A DNA stretch of 64,000 nucleotides from Clostridium sp. TW13 (GTDB taxonomy: Bacteria > Bacillota > Clostridia > Clostridiales > Clostridiaceae), in assembly GCF_024345225.1 (NCBI RefSeq), contig NZ_BROD01000001.1, forward strand, positions 1,364,001 through 1,428,000, in the 5' to 3' direction. A program made the position numbers and the translations under genes. The notes beneath the pieces are model-generated. The model was not told the DNA's origin, made no database searches, and worked only from the letters and a program-made list of their open reading frames with translations. Below are positions 37,911 through 49,230 of this stretch, piece after piece (the first letter of the stretch is position 1; the number at the start of each line of letters is the position of its first letter).

Positions 37911-37961
37911 TTCACCTCTCTAATATGTTTATATTATATATATTAGAGAGGTGAATGTACA
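37911..37961 (-). promoter_or_regulatory. Promoter with perfect 16-bp palindromic operator
   Basis: On the minus strand a -35-like TGTACA (37956-37961), exactly 17 bases, then TATAAT (37938-37933). The arms TTCACCTCTCTAATAT (37911-37926) and ATATTAGAGAGGTGAA (37940-37955) are perfect inverted repeats of 16 bp with a 13-base spacer. One arm fills the -35/-10 spacer. The other covers the transcription start and the Shine-Dalgarno of the response regulator. This looks like an autoregulatory operator. Confidence 0.7.
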
Positions 37962-38107
37962 GTTTGTGGCGGATTATTTCAGAAAAATGTTATTAAATAG
38001 TATATTAAAAGTATATTATAGGCTAGAATTAATAAATAAATTTAAGTTGAAATAGACTCTGAATAATTATAGAATGAAAATTAGAAATGTATGATGGGAG
38101 ATTTTAA

Positions 38108-39361
38108 ATGATAGATATAAAGTTTGATAAGAGTATTGTAGAATTAGAAAATGGATTGAAGATAGTAACTATTAAAAAAGACACTGAATTATTTTCAATC
38201 AATTTAGGAGTGAAAATAGGAGCTTATTATGAGAATAATTTAAATAGAGGCATTTCTCATTTTATTGAACATATGATGTTTAAGGGAACTAAAAATAGAG
38301 ATAACGAAACATTAAATAGAGAGCTTGAATTTTTAGGGGGAGAGTATAATGCATATACTAATTACAATTCAACTGTATTTAGTATATGCTGTCTTAAAGA
38401 AGAGGCAAAAGAGGCTGTAGATTTGCTAAGTGATATGATATTGAATCCTACATTTAATAAGGAAGAAATGGAGAGAGAAAAAGGTGTTGTCATATCTGAA
38501 ATAAGAAGTTCTAAAGATGATGTGGCAGAGTTTAGTACTAACAAAGTTTTTTATCATGCTTTTGAAAAAAGCCCTCTTAGGTATGAAGTGGCAGGATCAG
38601 AAGAAACAGTTAAAAACTTTACTAGAGAAGAAATATTGGAGTTTTATTCTAAAAATTATACGCCAGATAATACTATAATTACAGTAGTATCTCCATTTGA
38701 ACATGATTTTGTTGTAAATATACTTAAAGGCGAATTTCAAAATTGGCAAGGAAAATCATGTATTGACAGGACTGTTATAATGGAAAAAAACAAGGCGAAA
38801 GTATTTACTTCAACTAGAAAGGATATAGAGCAAAGTAATATAATTATTTTATATTCATTCTTAGAAATAGATAGAAATATGGAATTGCCGTTAAAAATAT
38901 TGAATCATCAGTTAGGAGAGAGTGCAAACTCAATTTTATTTAGAGAACTAAGAGAAAAAAGAGGATTAGTTTATGATGTGTATACAGATTTAGATTTAAG
39001 TCATAATGCTAAAAATCTATATATTTATACAGCAGTAGATGATAGTAAAATTGATGAAACTTTGGATGCAATTTTTAATTGCATAAACAACATAAAAAAT
39101 GAGAAGATAGTATTTGATAATAATACTGTTGAGTTAATGAAGAAAGTTCATAAGACAGCTGTAGTATCTACTTTTGAAGATGGTAGCGATCTTGGAAGTT
39201 ATATTTTAACCCAATGCTTAGAAGGTGAAGATATATATCAATTTCTTAAAGATATGGAGAGACTTGAAAAGTTAAATGCAGAAGATATTTATAAGGTTGC
39301 TAGAGGGGTAATAAATGACCCGACTATTTATGTATTAAGAGGATCCGGGGAAGATGAATAA
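38108..39361 (+). CDS. M16-family zinc metallopeptidase (insulinase-like)
   Basis: 417 residues, the usual size of a single-chain bacterial M16B processing-peptidase-like protein. The zinc motif is inverted HxxEH: H51FIEH55 in RGISHFIEHMMFKGT, with the third ligand in EREKGVVISEIRSSKDD. The second domain (about 220-400) has the RxxR/Y region REKRGLVYDVYTDLDL. It probably degrades or processes peptides. recX overlaps its end by 8 bases. Confidence 0.93.
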   Translation: MIDIKFDKSIVELENGLKIVTIKKDTELFSINLGVKIGAYYENNLNRGISHFIEHMMFKGTKNRDNETLNRELEFLGGEYNAYTNYNSTVFSICCLKEEAKEAVDLLSDMILNPTFNKEEMEREKGVVISEIRSSKDDVAEFSTNKVFYHAFEKSPLRYEVAGSEETVKNFTREEILEFYSKNYTPDNTIITVVSPFEHDFVVNILKGEFQNWQGKSCIDRTVIMEKNKAKVFTSTRKDIEQSNIIILYSFLEIDRNMELPLKILNHQLGESANSILFRELREKRGLVYDVYTDLDLSHNAKNLYIYTAVDDSKIDETLDAIFNCINNIKNEKIVFDNNTVELMKKVHKTAVVSTFEDGSDLGSYILTQCLEGEDIYQFLKDMERLEKLNAEDIYKVARGVINDPTIYVLRGSGEDE

Positions 39362-39989
39362 GATAACAAAAGTTGAAGTTCAAAAGAACAATAAAAAAAG
39401 AGTAAATATTTACGTTAATGAAAATTTTGCTTTTGCTTGTGATATGGAACTTGTTTATAGATATAATCTTGCAAAAGATGCTGAGATTAAAATAGAGGAT
39501 ATTAGGGAAGTATTAATAGAAGAAGAATATATATCATGCAAAAATTATACTTTGAGAATCTTGGAAAGAGGGTACAAAACTGAGAAGGAAATTGAGAAAA
39601 AGCTGATAGAGAGAGAATATAGTCAAGAGACTATAAGCAGAGTGCAGGATTTTCTTAAAGAGTATAATTTTATTGATGATAGAAGATATACTTCTATGTA
39701 TGTGAAAGATAAAATAAAAAACGAAGGAAGAAATAAAATAAAGTATAAGCTTATGCAAAAGGGGGTAGCAGAGGAAACTATTGCGAAAACCATTAATAAC
39801 GTAAATGAAGAAGATGAGTATGAAGGTGCGTTAGCTCTTTGCGAAAAGAAATATAGAATATTGATAAAAAGAGAAACAGATTCTAGGCTTATAAAGCAAA
39901 AAATATTTAGATTTCTGGCTTCAAAAGGATATGATTTCGATTTAATTAATAGAATAATTAGAAAGGTAGTAAATGAGGAATATGAATAA
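39354..39989 (+). CDS. recX: Regulatory protein RecX
   Basis: Modulates RecA filament activity. 211 residues made of three-helix repeats, with family motifs NYTLRILERGYKTEKEIEKKL, FIDDRRYTSMYV and the C-terminal FLASKGYDFDLINRIIRKV. It overlaps the peptidase upstream (8 bases) and the membrane protein downstream (17 bases), so the three genes are translationally linked. recA is not in the window. Confidence 0.92.
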   Translation: MNKITKVEVQKNNKKRVNIYVNENFAFACDMELVYRYNLAKDAEIKIEDIREVLIEEEYISCKNYTLRILERGYKTEKEIEKKLIEREYSQETISRVQDFLKEYNFIDDRRYTSMYVKDKIKNEGRNKIKYKLMQKGVAEETIAKTINNVNEEDEYEGALALCEKKYRILIKRETDSRLIKQKIFRFLASKGYDFDLINRIIRKVVNEEYE

Positions 39990-41151
39990 CAATGTTGATA
40001 TACTGCTTGCCGTAATATTTGTTGTTCCTTTAATTCTAGGATATTTTAATAAGTTTGATTCTCTTAATGCTAAAAGAGGATTATGGGGATTTGAAAAGAA
40101 TGTGATATTGATACTTGCAGGAATAATATGTTTATTTTGTGTGGATAAGGGCTTGATTATAAATAATGTAATGGAGTTTTTGAGCAGTTTCTCTGCATTA
40201 AAAAATGTATCTTATGGATATCCTAAAGTATTTTTTCTACTTTCATTTTTTATTGTTTTTACAGCAATTTATTATGTATTAAAGGGAATACTATATGCAA
40301 TCAATTCATTAATAATGTTTCCTTTTTTGAATGGAGTAGAGTCATTCTCAAAAACTAGAGGTAATGCAGTAAAAGGATTAATTGGTAGTTTATTTTCGAT
40401 TCCTAATGCGATAATTTATGTTATAATTGCATCATTAGTTATTAATTTAGGACTAAAATATTGGCCGTCAAATTTACCTAAGCTTGACGTTAATAAAAGT
40501 GCAATATATAAAATAGTTGAAAATGGGGTTATTAATCCAGTTTATGAGTCCAGTTTTATCAGTCAGTTACCAAGAATCTTAAATAATTCTCTTAAGATAA
40601 AGGTAGTAGAGTTAGATAAAAATTCTCAAAATGTTGATAGCCAATCTATAAATAAAGCTAATCCTTATAGAATAGTATATTACAATGGAGTTACATTGGA
40701 TCAAGGAATAAAAAGTAATTCAAGTATTAACGCTTTAGCAAGGTCATTAGCTCAAAGTAGATCATCTGATAGGGAAAAAGCTCAGGCTATATATAATTGG
40801 ATTGGAAATAACATTACTTATGATGATAACAAGGCGAATTTGGTGCTGAATGGTGGCAATGTAACTGATTCAGGAGCAATACCTGCATTTAGTGAAAGAA
40901 AAGGTATATGTTTTGATTATGCTTGTCTATATGTAGCGATGTGTAGAAGTGATAACCTAAAGGTTAGATTGATCACTGGAAAAGGATTTAATGGCTATGA
41001 ATGGGTAGGGCATGCATGGAATCAAGTCTATCTTGCAGATGAAAAGGTGTGGATAAATGTAGATTCTACTTTTTATAAAGCTGGAAACTATTTTGATAGT
41101 AGAAAATTTGATAGAGATCATAAAGCAGAAGAAATTTCTGGTGAGTGGTAA
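39973..41151 (+). CDS. Membrane protein with extracellular transglutaminase-like domain
   Basis: 392 residues. Four or five hydrophobic segments occupy about 1-165, then a soluble transglutaminase-like cysteine-protease-fold domain at about 255-375. The catalytic triad is visible: Cys in KGICFDYACLY, His in VGHAWNQVYL and Asp in WINVDSTF. Such proteins act on cell-surface peptides or proteins. The gene overlaps the end of recX; starts at 39973 and 39982 are both possible. Confidence 0.85.
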   Translation: MRNMNNNVDILLAVIFVVPLILGYFNKFDSLNAKRGLWGFEKNVILILAGIICLFCVDKGLIINNVMEFLSSFSALKNVSYGYPKVFFLLSFFIVFTAIYYVLKGILYAINSLIMFPFLNGVESFSKTRGNAVKGLIGSLFSIPNAIIYVIIASLVINLGLKYWPSNLPKLDVNKSAIYKIVENGVINPVYESSFISQLPRILNNSLKIKVVELDKNSQNVDSQSINKANPYRIVYYNGVTLDQGIKSNSSINALARSLAQSRSSDREKAQAIYNWIGNNITYDDNKANLVLNGGNVTDSGAIPAFSERKGICFDYACLYVAMCRSDNLKVRLITGKGFNGYEWVGHAWNQVYLADEKVWINVDSTFYKAGNYFDSRKFDRDHKAEEISGEW

Positions 41152-41158
41152 AATACAA

Positions 41159-41208
41159 GAACTGTACGTTGAAATATAATATAAATATAAATTTCAATGT
41201 ACAGTTCA
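41159..41208. terminator. Terminator between convergent genes
   Basis: GAACTGTACGTTGAAAT pairs with ATTTCAATGTACAGTTC (one mismatch), followed by AATTAATTTTT. It closes the recX operon and perhaps the TPR gene. Confidence 0.75.
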
Positions 41209-41244
41209 ATTAATTTTTCAAACATATTTAATTTTTAATGAGTG

Positions 41245-41598
41245 TTAAAACAAATTCTTTGTTTTCATTATCACAGCAATAGCTTTTCTACAATCATCAT
41301 CAGAATAATTTAATGCCCAAGCTATATTAAAATATCTAATTGCTTTTTTATAATCCATTAGTTGCATATGACAATAGGCCAAATTGAAAAAGTATTTTGA
41401 GTTTGTTGATAATTTTAATGCTTCATGTAGAACTACTATTGCCTCATCAAATTTCTTTTGCTTGATTAAGCATACTGCTAGATTATAATGTGAGCTAGAT
41501 TCATTTTCTTTCTCTTTAATAGCCTTTTTATATAATTTAATAGCTTCTTCATAGTTTTGTTTTAAATACTGTTCATTTCCTTCAGAAAAAAAATTCAT
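41245..41598 (-). CDS. Small tetratricopeptide-repeat protein
   Basis: 117 residues from the ATG at 41598 (GGGAGG upstream). About three TPR units: EQYLKQNYEEAIKLYKKAIKEKENESSSHYNLAVCLIKQKKFDEAIVVLHEALKLSTNSKYFFNLAYCHMQLMDYKKAIRYFNIAW, each with the expected A/Y/A spacing. No signal peptide. A cytoplasmic adaptor role is likely; the partner is unknown. Confidence 0.8.
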   Translation of the reverse strand: MNFFSEGNEQYLKQNYEEAIKLYKKAIKEKENESSSHYNLAVCLIKQKKFDEAIVVLHEALKLSTNSKYFFNLAYCHMQLMDYKKAIRYFNIAWALNYSDDDCRKAIAVIMKTKNLF

Positions 41599-41783
41599 AA
41601 TACCTCCCAATAAACAATACAAATTAGTGAGCAAATAACGTCTTTATCAATATAATTGACATAAATTTCATTTAATATTCAAAATGTAAAGTCATACAAC
41701 TTGTAAAATTATAAATAAAGTTTATAATATAAAAGAGATAATTAGATATATAAGTATATATATTTTCGCAAGGAGGAAATTTA

Positions 41784-44700
41784 ATGAGATTGTTACATCT
41801 TGGACTTGATGTAGGGTCCACTACTGTTAAGTTGGTAATTATGGATGAACAAAACAACATTGTTTATTCAAAATATACAAGGCATTATTCAAATATTAAA
41901 AGTACTATTATTGAGTTAATCAGCAATGCTTACAATGAATTTAAGGAAGACAATATCACTATAAATGTTACAGGATCAGGTGGTTTATCTGTATCCAAGT
42001 GGTTAGACGTTGAATTTACACAGGAAGTAATTGCTTGTACCAAAACAGTAGAAACTCTTATACCACAAACTGATGTAGTTATTGAGTTAGGTGGGGAAGA
42101 TGCAAAGATAACATATTTTGAAAATAATATAGAGCAAAGAATGAATGGAAGTTGTGCAGGGGGCACAGGTGCATTTATAGATCAAATGGCATCATTATTA
42201 AAGACTGATGCATTAGGATTAAATGAATTGTCAAAGAGGCATACAACAGTTTACCCAATAGCAGCTAGATGTGGTGTTTTCGCTAAAACAGATGTTCAAC
42301 CACTAATAAATGAAGGTGCGAAGAAAGAAGATATAGCAGTATCTATTTTTCAAGCAGTAGTAAATCAAACTATTAGTGGACTTGCTTGTGGAAAGCCAAT
42401 CAGAGGAAAAGTAGCCTTTTTAGGTGGTCCATTATCATTCTTGTCTGAACTTAGACAAAGATTTATTGAAACTTTACAACTTAAAGATGATGAAATTATT
42501 TTCCCAGAGAATGCTCAACTTTATGTTGCAATGGGAGCAGCTTTATTATCAAAGGATAGTAAGGTAATCAGCTATGAAGTTTTGAATACTAAGGCTAAAT
42601 CTTTAAATGATATAGAAGTTAAAGATGTGGAAAGATTGGCTCCTTTATTTAAAGATGAAAATGAATATAAGGAATTTAAACAAAGACATGAATCAACAAA
42701 GGTAGAAACACAAGATTTAGCTACATATAAAGGAAATGCTTTCCTTGGTATTGATGCTGGTTCTACGACTACAAAGTTAACATTAATAAGTGAGGATAAT
42801 AAACTTTTATATTCTCATTATGGTAGTAATGAAGGAAATCCACTAAATAAATGTATAAAAATAATTAAAGAATTATATGGAAAGTTAAATAAGGACACTA
42901 AGATAGTAAATAGTTGTGTAACTGGTTATGGAGAAGCATTAATAAAAGCAGCCCTACATATAGATTTAGGAGAAATTGAAACTATAGCTCACTATAAAGC
43001 TGCCAATGAGTTTTTACCTGGTGTAGATTTTATATTGGATATAGGTGGACAAGATATGAAATGCCTTATTATTAAGGATGGGGTTATAGATAACATAATG
43101 CTTAACGAAGCATGTTCATCTGGTTGTGGATCTTTTATTGAAACATTCACAAAATCACTGAATGTTAAAATTGAGGATTTTGCACAAGAAGCACTTCGTT
43201 CAAAGGCTCCAGTAGATCTTGGATCAAGATGTACTGTATTTATGAATTCTAAGGTTAAGCAAGCACAAAAAGAAGGTGCTACTGTAGGTGATATTTCAGC
43301 AGGGTTATCTTATTCAGTAATAAAAAATGCTTTATTTAAGGTTATAAAGATTAGAGAGCCTGAGAAGATGGGAAAAAAAATCATTGTTCAAGGTGGAACC
43401 TTCTATAATGATGCTGTTTTAAGAAGCTTTGAATTAATATCTCAAAGAGAGGCTGTAAGACCTGATATTGCAGGACTTATGGGAGCATTTGGAGCAAGTA
43501 TTATCGCTCATGAAAACTGGGATGGAAATAGTGAAAGCAAGCTATTAAAGCAAAATGAGCTAAATGATTTTACTTTTGATAATGAAATGAGAAGATGTGG
43601 CCTTTGTGGTAACAACTGTATGCTTACAGTAAACAAATTCTCTAACGGAGAAAGTCATATAACTGGTAATAGATGTGAAAGAGCCTTAGGACTTGATAAA
43701 AAGAAAGTTGAAGTTCCAAACTTATATAAATATAAATTAGGAAGAACCTTTGGTTATAAACCACTTAAATTAGAAGATGCACCTAGAGGAGTAGTTGGAA
43801 TTCCTAGAGTTCTGAATATGTACGAAAATTATCCATTTTGGTTTACTGTATTTACAAACCTAGGGTTTAGAGTACAATTATCTCCTATATCTTCAAAGGC
43901 TGTATATGAGAAGGGAATAGAAACTATACCATCAGAATCAGCTTGCTATCCAGCAAAATTAGTTCATGGACATATTATGTCTTTAATTGAGCAAGGAGCT
44001 AGATTTATATTCTATCCATGCGTAGCTTATGAGGAATTAGAACAACAACAAGCTGACAATCATTATAATTGTCCAATGGTAACTTCTTATCCAGAAGTTA
44101 TAAAGAATAATATGGATATATTAAAAGAGGAGAATATTAATTTTAAAAACCCATTCTTCTCATTAAATAATAAAAAAGTTTTAGCAAGCAGAATCTATGA
44201 AGAATTACAAGAATTTAATGTAACTAAGGTAGAAGTTGAAAAAGCTGTAGATTTAGCGTGGGAAGAAAAGAATAACTACAAGCGTGATATAAGAAAGAAG
44301 GGCGAAGAAACTCTTCAATACTTAAAGGAAACAGGCAAAAAGGGTATTGTTCTTGCAGGAAGACCTTATCATGTAGACCCAGAAATACATCATGGTATTC
44401 CAGATATAATTACTGGATTTGATATGGCTGTATTGACTGAGGATAGTATTGCTCATTTAGGTAATATAAAGAGACCATTAAGAATAGTGGATCAATGGGC
44501 ATATCACTCAAGATTATATGATGCAGCATCTTATGTAAGAACTCAAGATAACCTAGAGCTTATTCAGTTAAACTCTTTTGGATGTGGTTTGGATGCTGTA
44601 ACAACAGATCAAGTTCAAGAAATTCTACATGAGTATGGTAAAATATATACTGTTCTTAAAATAGATGAGGTAAATAATCTTGGAGCTGTAAAGATTAGAT

Positions 44701-46064
44701 TAAGATCACTAAAAGCAGCTATAGAAGAGAGAGAAAAGAATAACTATAAGCCAACTAAGCATGATTTAAGCTACAATAGACCTGTATTTACTAAAGAGAT
44801 GAAGAAGACTCATACAGTTTTAGTTCCTCAGATGTCTCCTATTCATTTTAATATAGTTCAGCATGCATTTACTTCTTTAGGATATAATTTCGTAGTACTT
44901 CCTACTGATAAGGATTCTGTAGAAGAAGGCCTAAAGTATGTAAATAATGATGCTTGTTATCCATCAATTTTGGTTGTTGGACAACTTATCCAAGCCTTAA
45001 AATCTGGCAAATATGATTTGAATAATACTTCAGTGATTATTAGTCAAACAGGCGGAGGTTGTAGAGCAACAAACTATATTGGATTTTTAAGAAAAGCCTT
45101 GAGAGAAGCTAATTTTGAAAATATTCCAATAATATCAATGAATCCAGCAGGAATGGAAAAGCAGCCTGGATTTAATATAAGTTTGAAGATGGTTAATAAA
45201 GGACTTATGGCATTAGTGTATGGAGACTTATTCATGAGAGTACTTTATAGAGTTCGTCCTTATGAAAAAGTTAAGGGTTCTGCAGATGCTTTACATGCTA
45301 AGTGGGAAAAAGCAGCTATTGATAATGTTATAAGTGGTAGCATGAGAGAATTTAAAGAAAATGTAAGAGCAATTGTTAAGGAGTTTGATGAATTAGAGCT
45401 TCTTGATATAGTAAAACCTAAGGTTGGTATTGTAGGTGAAATCCTAGTTAAGTTCCATCCAACAGCTAACAATGATGTAGTTAAGGTTCTAGAAGAAGAG
45501 GGTGCAGAAGCTGTAATGCCAGATTTACTAGATTTCTTCTTCTATAGTGCTTATGACAGTCATTTTAAAGCAACACATCTGGCTGGAAGTAAGACAAGTA
45601 AGTTCTTTGGAGAAGTAGCTATTTGGTATATGAATAACTTTAGAAAAGCAGTGGTACAAGCACTACAAGACAGTAAGAGATTCTATGCACCATCAGATAT
45701 TAAGCACCTTGGTAAAATGGCAAGTGAAATATTATCTCTTGGAAACCAAACTGGTGAAGGTTGGTTCTTAACAGGAGAAATGCTAGAATTAATGGAGAAT
45801 GGAGTTAATAATGTATTGTGTATTCAACCTTTTGCATGTTTACCAAACCATGTAACAGGTAAAGGTATGATAAAGGCAATAAAAGAAAAGCATCCTCTAG
45901 CTAACATTGTAGCTGTTGATTATGATCCAGGTGCCAGTGAAGTAAATCAATTAAATAGAATTAAGCTAATGCTATCAGTTGCTAGAAAGAATTTAAATAA
46001 CAACGGATCTTTTGCAGAAGCAGCTGCTACAAGAATTCAAGCAGATTTTGGTATTGGCAAATAG
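41784..46064 (+). CDS. Giant 2-hydroxyacyl-CoA dehydratase activator-like protein (double ASKHA, DUF2229)
   Basis: 1426 residues. Two BadF/HgdC-type ASKHA ATPase domains stand in tandem. Domain one (about 1-265) has [11 protein letters not shown] and Cys124 in [10 protein letters not shown] and Cys163 in ARCGVFAK, matching the bridging [4Fe-4S] ligands of HgdC. Domain two (about 325-590) has [12 protein letters not shown] and [12 protein letters not shown] Cys cluster ([12 protein letters not shown]...NRCERAL) precedes DUF2229-like and HgdB-related regions ([33 protein letters not shown]). No dehydratase subunit genes are adjacent. It is widespread in anaerobes, perhaps an ATP-driven electron-transfer reductase; the substrate is unknown. 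Confidence 0.92.
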   Translation: MRLLHLGLDVGSTTVKLVIMDEQNNIVYSKYTRHYSNIKSTIIELISNAYNEFKEDNITINVTGSGGLSVSKWLDVEFTQEVIACTKTVETLIPQTDVVIELGGEDAKITYFENNIEQRMNGSCAGGTGAFIDQMASLLKTDALGLNELSKRHTTVYPIAARCGVFAKTDVQPLINEGAKKEDIAVSIFQAVVNQTISGLACGKPIRGKVAFLGGPLSFLSELRQRFIETLQLKDDEIIFPENAQLYVAMGAALLSKDSKVISYEVLNTKAKSLNDIEVKDVERLAPLFKDENEYKEFKQRHESTKVETQDLATYKGNAFLGIDAGSTTTKLTLISEDNKLLYSHYGSNEGNPLNKCIKIIKELYGKLNKDTKIVNSCVTGYGEALIKAALHIDLGEIETIAHYKAANEFLPGVDFILDIGGQDMKCLIIKDGVIDNIMLNEACSSGCGSFIETFTKSLNVKIEDFAQEALRSKAPVDLGSRCTVFMNSKVKQAQKEGATVGDISAGLSYSVIKNALFKVIKIREPEKMGKKIIVQGGTFYNDAVLRSFELISQREAVRPDIAGLMGAFGASIIAHENWDGNSESKLLKQNELNDFTFDNEMRRCGLCGNNCMLTVNKFSNGESHITGNRCERALGLDKKKVEVPNLYKYKLGRTFGYKPLKLEDAPRGVVGIPRVLNMYENYPFWFTVFTNLGFRVQLSPISSKAVYEKGIETIPSESACYPAKLVHGHIMSLIEQGARFIFYPCVAYEELEQQQADNHYNCPMVTSYPEVIKNNMDILKEENINFKNPFFSLNNKKVLASRIYEELQEFNVTKVEVEKAVDLAWEEKNNYKRDIRKKGEETLQYLKETGKKGIVLAGRPYHVDPEIHHGIPDIITGFDMAVLTEDSIAHLGNIKRPLRIVDQWAYHSRLYDAASYVRTQDNLELIQLNSFGCGLDAVTTDQVQEILHEYGKIYTVLKIDEVNNLGAVKIRLRSLKAAIEEREKNNYKPTKHDLSYNRPVFTKEMKKTHTVLVPQMSPIHFNIVQHAFTSLGYNFVVLPTDKDSVEEGLKYVNNDACYPSILVVGQLIQALKSGKYDLNNTSVIISQTGGGCRATNYIGFLRKALREANFENIPIISMNPAGMEKQPGFNISLKMVNKGLMALVYGDLFMRVLYRVRPYEKVKGSADALHAKWEKAAIDNVISGSMREFKENVRAIVKEFDELELLDIVKPKVGIVGEILVKFHPTANNDVVKVLEEEGAEAVMPDLLDFFFYSAYDSHFKATHLAGSKTSKFFGEVAIWYMNNFRKAVVQALQDSKRFYAPSDIKHLGKMASEILSLGNQTGEGWFLTGEMLELMENGVNNVLCIQPFACLPNHVTGKGMIKAIKEKHPLANIVAVDYDPGASEVNQLNRIKLMLSVARKNLNNNGSFAEAAATRIQADFGIGK

Positions 46065-46140
46065 AATTTGAAAAAAGAAGGCTTCTTTAAAAATAAGTAA
46101 GTCTATATACTAGCCTATTTTTAGATACCTAAATCTAATA

Positions 46141-46169
46141 TTGACAAATTTTATTGGCTGGGATATCAT
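46141..46169 (+). promoter_or_regulatory. Promoter of the valS T-box transcript
   Basis: TTGACA (46141-46146), 17 bases, TATCAT (46164-46169). It puts the transcription start near 46177, just ahead of the T-box leader. Confidence 0.75.
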
Positions 46170-46176
46170 ATTAAGT

Positions 46177-46430
46177 AAATTAATATATAAAAGCCATGAA
46201 AAAGAGGAGTAAAAACACTAAAGTATCATAAGAGAGAGGGTATTTGCTGAAAGCCCTTATACTTAAGGTTTTGAAGGTAGCTTTTGAGCTTCTTTACTGA
46301 ACATATAGTAAGTAAAGACGGAAACTTTCGTTAAAAAAACAAGTGCTTATAAATAAATAGTATATGTTATTTATAAGAATAAAGGTGGTACCACGAGTCT
46401 TCGTCCTTTTTAGGATGAAGACTCTTTTTA
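46177..46430 (+). ncRNA. T-box riboswitch controlling valS, probable specifier GUA
   Basis: A tRNA-sensing leader. Conserved T-box elements are visible: the AGTA of stem I (GAGGAGTAAA near 46205), the AGAGAGAGGG bulge and the GCTGAAAGCCC apical loop, and a specifier loop GAAGGTAGC. The T-box AAAGGTGGTACCACG (46381-46395) contains TGGT at 46386-46389 to pair with an uncharged NCCA end. The specifier codon is most likely GTA (46277-46279), valine, consistent with valS. The terminator arms AGTCTTCGTCC and GGATGAAGACT (46396-46422) are followed by TTTTTA. The antiterminator would use the T-box strand. Confidence 0.93.
46395..46430 (+). terminator. T-box regulated terminator
   Basis: GAGTCTTCGTCC and GGATGAAGACTC form a 12-base-arm stem with loop TTTTTA, followed by TTTTT. 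It is the off state of the valS leader. Confidence 0.9.
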
Positions 46431-46510
46431 TTTTTTCAGATATTTTAGATGATTAATTTAAAATATTATGATGTAAAGACATTATATACATATAACTGGG
46501 AGGAATATAA

Positions 46511-49153
46511 ATGGAAAAAAGAAATATTGAAACTACTTATAATCCAAAAGACTTTGAAGAAAAGATATATAAGACATGGGAAGAAAATAAATATTTTTCT
46601 CCAAAGGTTGATAAAACAAAGAAGCCATACAGCATAATAATGCCACCACCAAATATAACTGGAATGCTTCATTTAGGTCATGCTCTTGACAGTGCACTTC
46701 AAGACATGCTTATAAGATTTAAAAAGATGCAAGGATATTGTACTGTTTGGGTACCAGGACAAGATCATGCTAGTATTGCTACAGAAGTTAAAGTTGAAAA
46801 TGAACTTTTAAAGCAAGGTTTATACAAAAAAGAAATGGGAAGAGAAAAATTCCTAGAAAAAGTTTGGGAATGGTCAGATAAATATAGAGCTACTATAAGA
46901 ACTCAACAAAAGAAATTGGGAGTAGCTGCTGACTTTGATAGAGAAGCTTTTACCATGGATGAAAGATTAAGCAAGGCAGTAAAACACGTGTTTGTTAAGC
47001 TTTATAATGAAGGTTTGATTTATCAAGGAAACAGAATAACTAACTGGTGTCCTAAGTGTCAAACTGCATTATCAGATGCAGAAATAGAGTATGCAGAAAA
47101 AGAAGGAAGCTTCTGGCATATAAATTATCCAGTAAAGGATTCAGATGAATTTATTGAAATTGCTACAACAAGACCAGAAACTCTTTTAGGAGATACAGCT
47201 GTAGCGGTTAATCCTAATGATGAAAGATTTAAGCATCTAATTGGAAAGACATTAATTTTACCTTTAGTTGGAAGAGAAATTCCTGTAGTTGCTGATGATT
47301 ATGTTGATATAGAATTTGGAACAGGTGCAGTTAAGATAACGCCAGCTCATGATCCTAACGACTTTGAAGTTGGTAAGAGACATGGACTTCAAGAAATAAG
47401 AATTATGGATGACAGTGGCGTAATTAATGATTTAGGTGGAAAGTATAAGGGCTTAGAAAGATATGAGGCTAGAAAGCAAATCGTTGAAGATTTAAAAGCA
47501 GAAGGGCTTCTAGTAAAGATAAAACCACATACTCATAACGTAGGAACTCATGATAGATGTGGCACTGTAATAGAGCCTATAATATCTAAACAATGGTATG
47601 TAAAGATGGAATCTTTAGCAAAACCAGCTATTGATGCTGTTAAGAATAAGAAAACTAAGTTTATACCAGAAAGATTTGATAAGACATATTTCAATTGGAT
47701 GGAAAACATTCAAGATTGGTGTGTTTCAAGACAATTATGGTGGGGACATAGAATACCAGTATGGTATTGTAATGATTGTGGAGCTATAACAGTATCAGAA
47801 GAAACTCCATGTTGTTGCTCAAAATGTTCATCAAAAAATATAAGACAAGATGAAGATGTGTTAGATACTTGGTTCTCTTCAGCATTATGGCCTTTCTCTG
47901 TTTTAGGTTGGCCAGATAATACTGAAGATTTAGAATATTTCTATCCAACAAGTACTTTAGTAACTGGATATGATATAATCTTCTTCTGGGTAGCTAGAAT
48001 GATATTCTCAGGCATTCATAATATGGGAGATGTACCATTTGAACATGTATTAATTCATGGTCTAGTAAGAGATTCAGAAGGAAGAAAGTTTAGTAAATCT
48101 TTAGGTAATGGTGTAGATCCACTTGAAGTTATTGATGAGTATGGTGCTGATGCCTTAAGATATATGCTTATTTCTGGTAATGCTCCAGGAAATGATATAA
48201 GATATTATCCTGAAAGAGTTGAAGCTGCTAGAAACTTTGCTAACAAGATATGGAATGCTTCAAGATTCGTTATGATGAATCTTGATAAAGAAATAATGGA
48301 TAAATACAAAGAATGTGATGAATTAAGTCTTGCTGACAAATGGATTTTATCAAGAGTTAACACTGTAGTAAAAGAAGTTACAGATAATATAGAAAAGTTT
48401 GAACTTGGTATTGCATTACAAAAAGTATATGACTTTATGTGGACTGAATTCTGTGATTGGTATATAGAACTTGTTAAACCTGTTTTATATGGAGAAGATG
48501 AAAAGAAGAAGGGCGTAGTTTATAATGTATTAAGTAAAGTTCTTACTTATGGACTTCAAATGCTTCACCCAGTAATGCCATTCATTACAGAAGAAATTTA
48601 TACTCATTTAACTGACGAGTATGAATCAATAGTGGTTTCACCATGGCCAAAATATGATGAAGCTCTTAATGATGTAGCTGCTGAAAAAGATATGGCATAT
48701 ATCATAGAAGCTATTAAATCATTAAGAAATGTAAGAGCAGAAATGAATGTTCCACCATCAAGAAAAGCTAAACTTATAGCTTTAATAAATGATGAATGTA
48801 AGGATGCCTTTGAAAATGGTACTTTATACATTGAAAAATTAGCTTCAAGTAGTGAAGTAGTATTTATAGACGATAAGAAAGATGTTCCTGAAAATGCTGT
48901 ATCTGCAGTAGTTAAGGGTGGAGAATTATTTATGCCATTGCTTGATTTGGTAGATAGAGAAAAGGAACTTGAAAGATTAAATAAAGAAAAGACTAAGCTT
49001 GAAGGAGAAATTGATAGAGTTGAGAAGAAACTTTCCAATGAAAGATTTGTAAGTAAAGCTCCAGAAGCTGTAGTAGCAGAGGAAAAAGCTAAGGGTGATA
49101 AATATAAATCAATGTTAGAAGCAGTAATTGCTAGAATTGAAGCTCTTAACTAA
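46511..49153 (+). CDS. valS: Valyl-tRNA synthetase
   Basis: Charges tRNA-Val. The 880-residue length is typical. Class I motifs [15 protein letters not shown] (HIGH as HLGH) and [11 protein letters not shown] (KMSKS as KFSKS) are present. The editing CP1 domain has [18 protein letters not shown]. Zinc-type cysteines are in WCPKCQTAL and YCNDCG...CCCSKCSS. The C-terminal coiled coil ([23 protein letters not shown]) is typical of ValRS. Under T-box control; folC follows as in Bacillus. Confidence 0.98.
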   Translation: MEKRNIETTYNPKDFEEKIYKTWEENKYFSPKVDKTKKPYSIIMPPPNITGMLHLGHALDSALQDMLIRFKKMQGYCTVWVPGQDHASIATEVKVENELLKQGLYKKEMGREKFLEKVWEWSDKYRATIRTQQKKLGVAADFDREAFTMDERLSKAVKHVFVKLYNEGLIYQGNRITNWCPKCQTALSDAEIEYAEKEGSFWHINYPVKDSDEFIEIATTRPETLLGDTAVAVNPNDERFKHLIGKTLILPLVGREIPVVADDYVDIEFGTGAVKITPAHDPNDFEVGKRHGLQEIRIMDDSGVINDLGGKYKGLERYEARKQIVEDLKAEGLLVKIKPHTHNVGTHDRCGTVIEPIISKQWYVKMESLAKPAIDAVKNKKTKFIPERFDKTYFNWMENIQDWCVSRQLWWGHRIPVWYCNDCGAITVSEETPCCCSKCSSKNIRQDEDVLDTWFSSALWPFSVLGWPDNTEDLEYFYPTSTLVTGYDIIFFWVARMIFSGIHNMGDVPFEHVLIHGLVRDSEGRKFSKSLGNGVDPLEVIDEYGADALRYMLISGNAPGNDIRYYPERVEAARNFANKIWNASRFVMMNLDKEIMDKYKECDELSLADKWILSRVNTVVKEVTDNIEKFELGIALQKVYDFMWTEFCDWYIELVKPVLYGEDEKKKGVVYNVLSKVLTYGLQMLHPVMPFITEEIYTHLTDEYESIVVSPWPKYDEALNDVAAEKDMAYIIEAIKSLRNVRAEMNVPPSRKAKLIALINDECKDAFENGTLYIEKLASSSEVVFIDDKKDVPENAVSAVVKGGELFMPLLDLVDREKELERLNKEKTKLEGEIDRVEKKLSNERFVSKAPEAVVAEEKAKGDKYKSMLEAVIARIEALN

Positions 49154-49177
49154 ACTCATATAATTTTAATAAATGAA

Positions 49178-49206
49178 GGAATTCCTAAGGGGATTCCTGA
49201 ATTTAT
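49178..49206 (+). other. Hairpin between valS and folC
   Basis: AGGAATTCC and GGGGATTCCT can pair over 9 bp with a short loop, followed by GAATTTATTTC rather than a clean T run. It is either a weak terminator or a processing hairpin. Confidence 0.4.
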
Positions 49207-49230
49207 TTCAAGGGAAAAGAAGGTGATTTT

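Noticed and set aside
48604-49038. Minus-strand open frame of 144 codons inside valS
   Set aside because: Shadow of the valS C-terminal coiled-coil region; no RBS and no recognisable motif.
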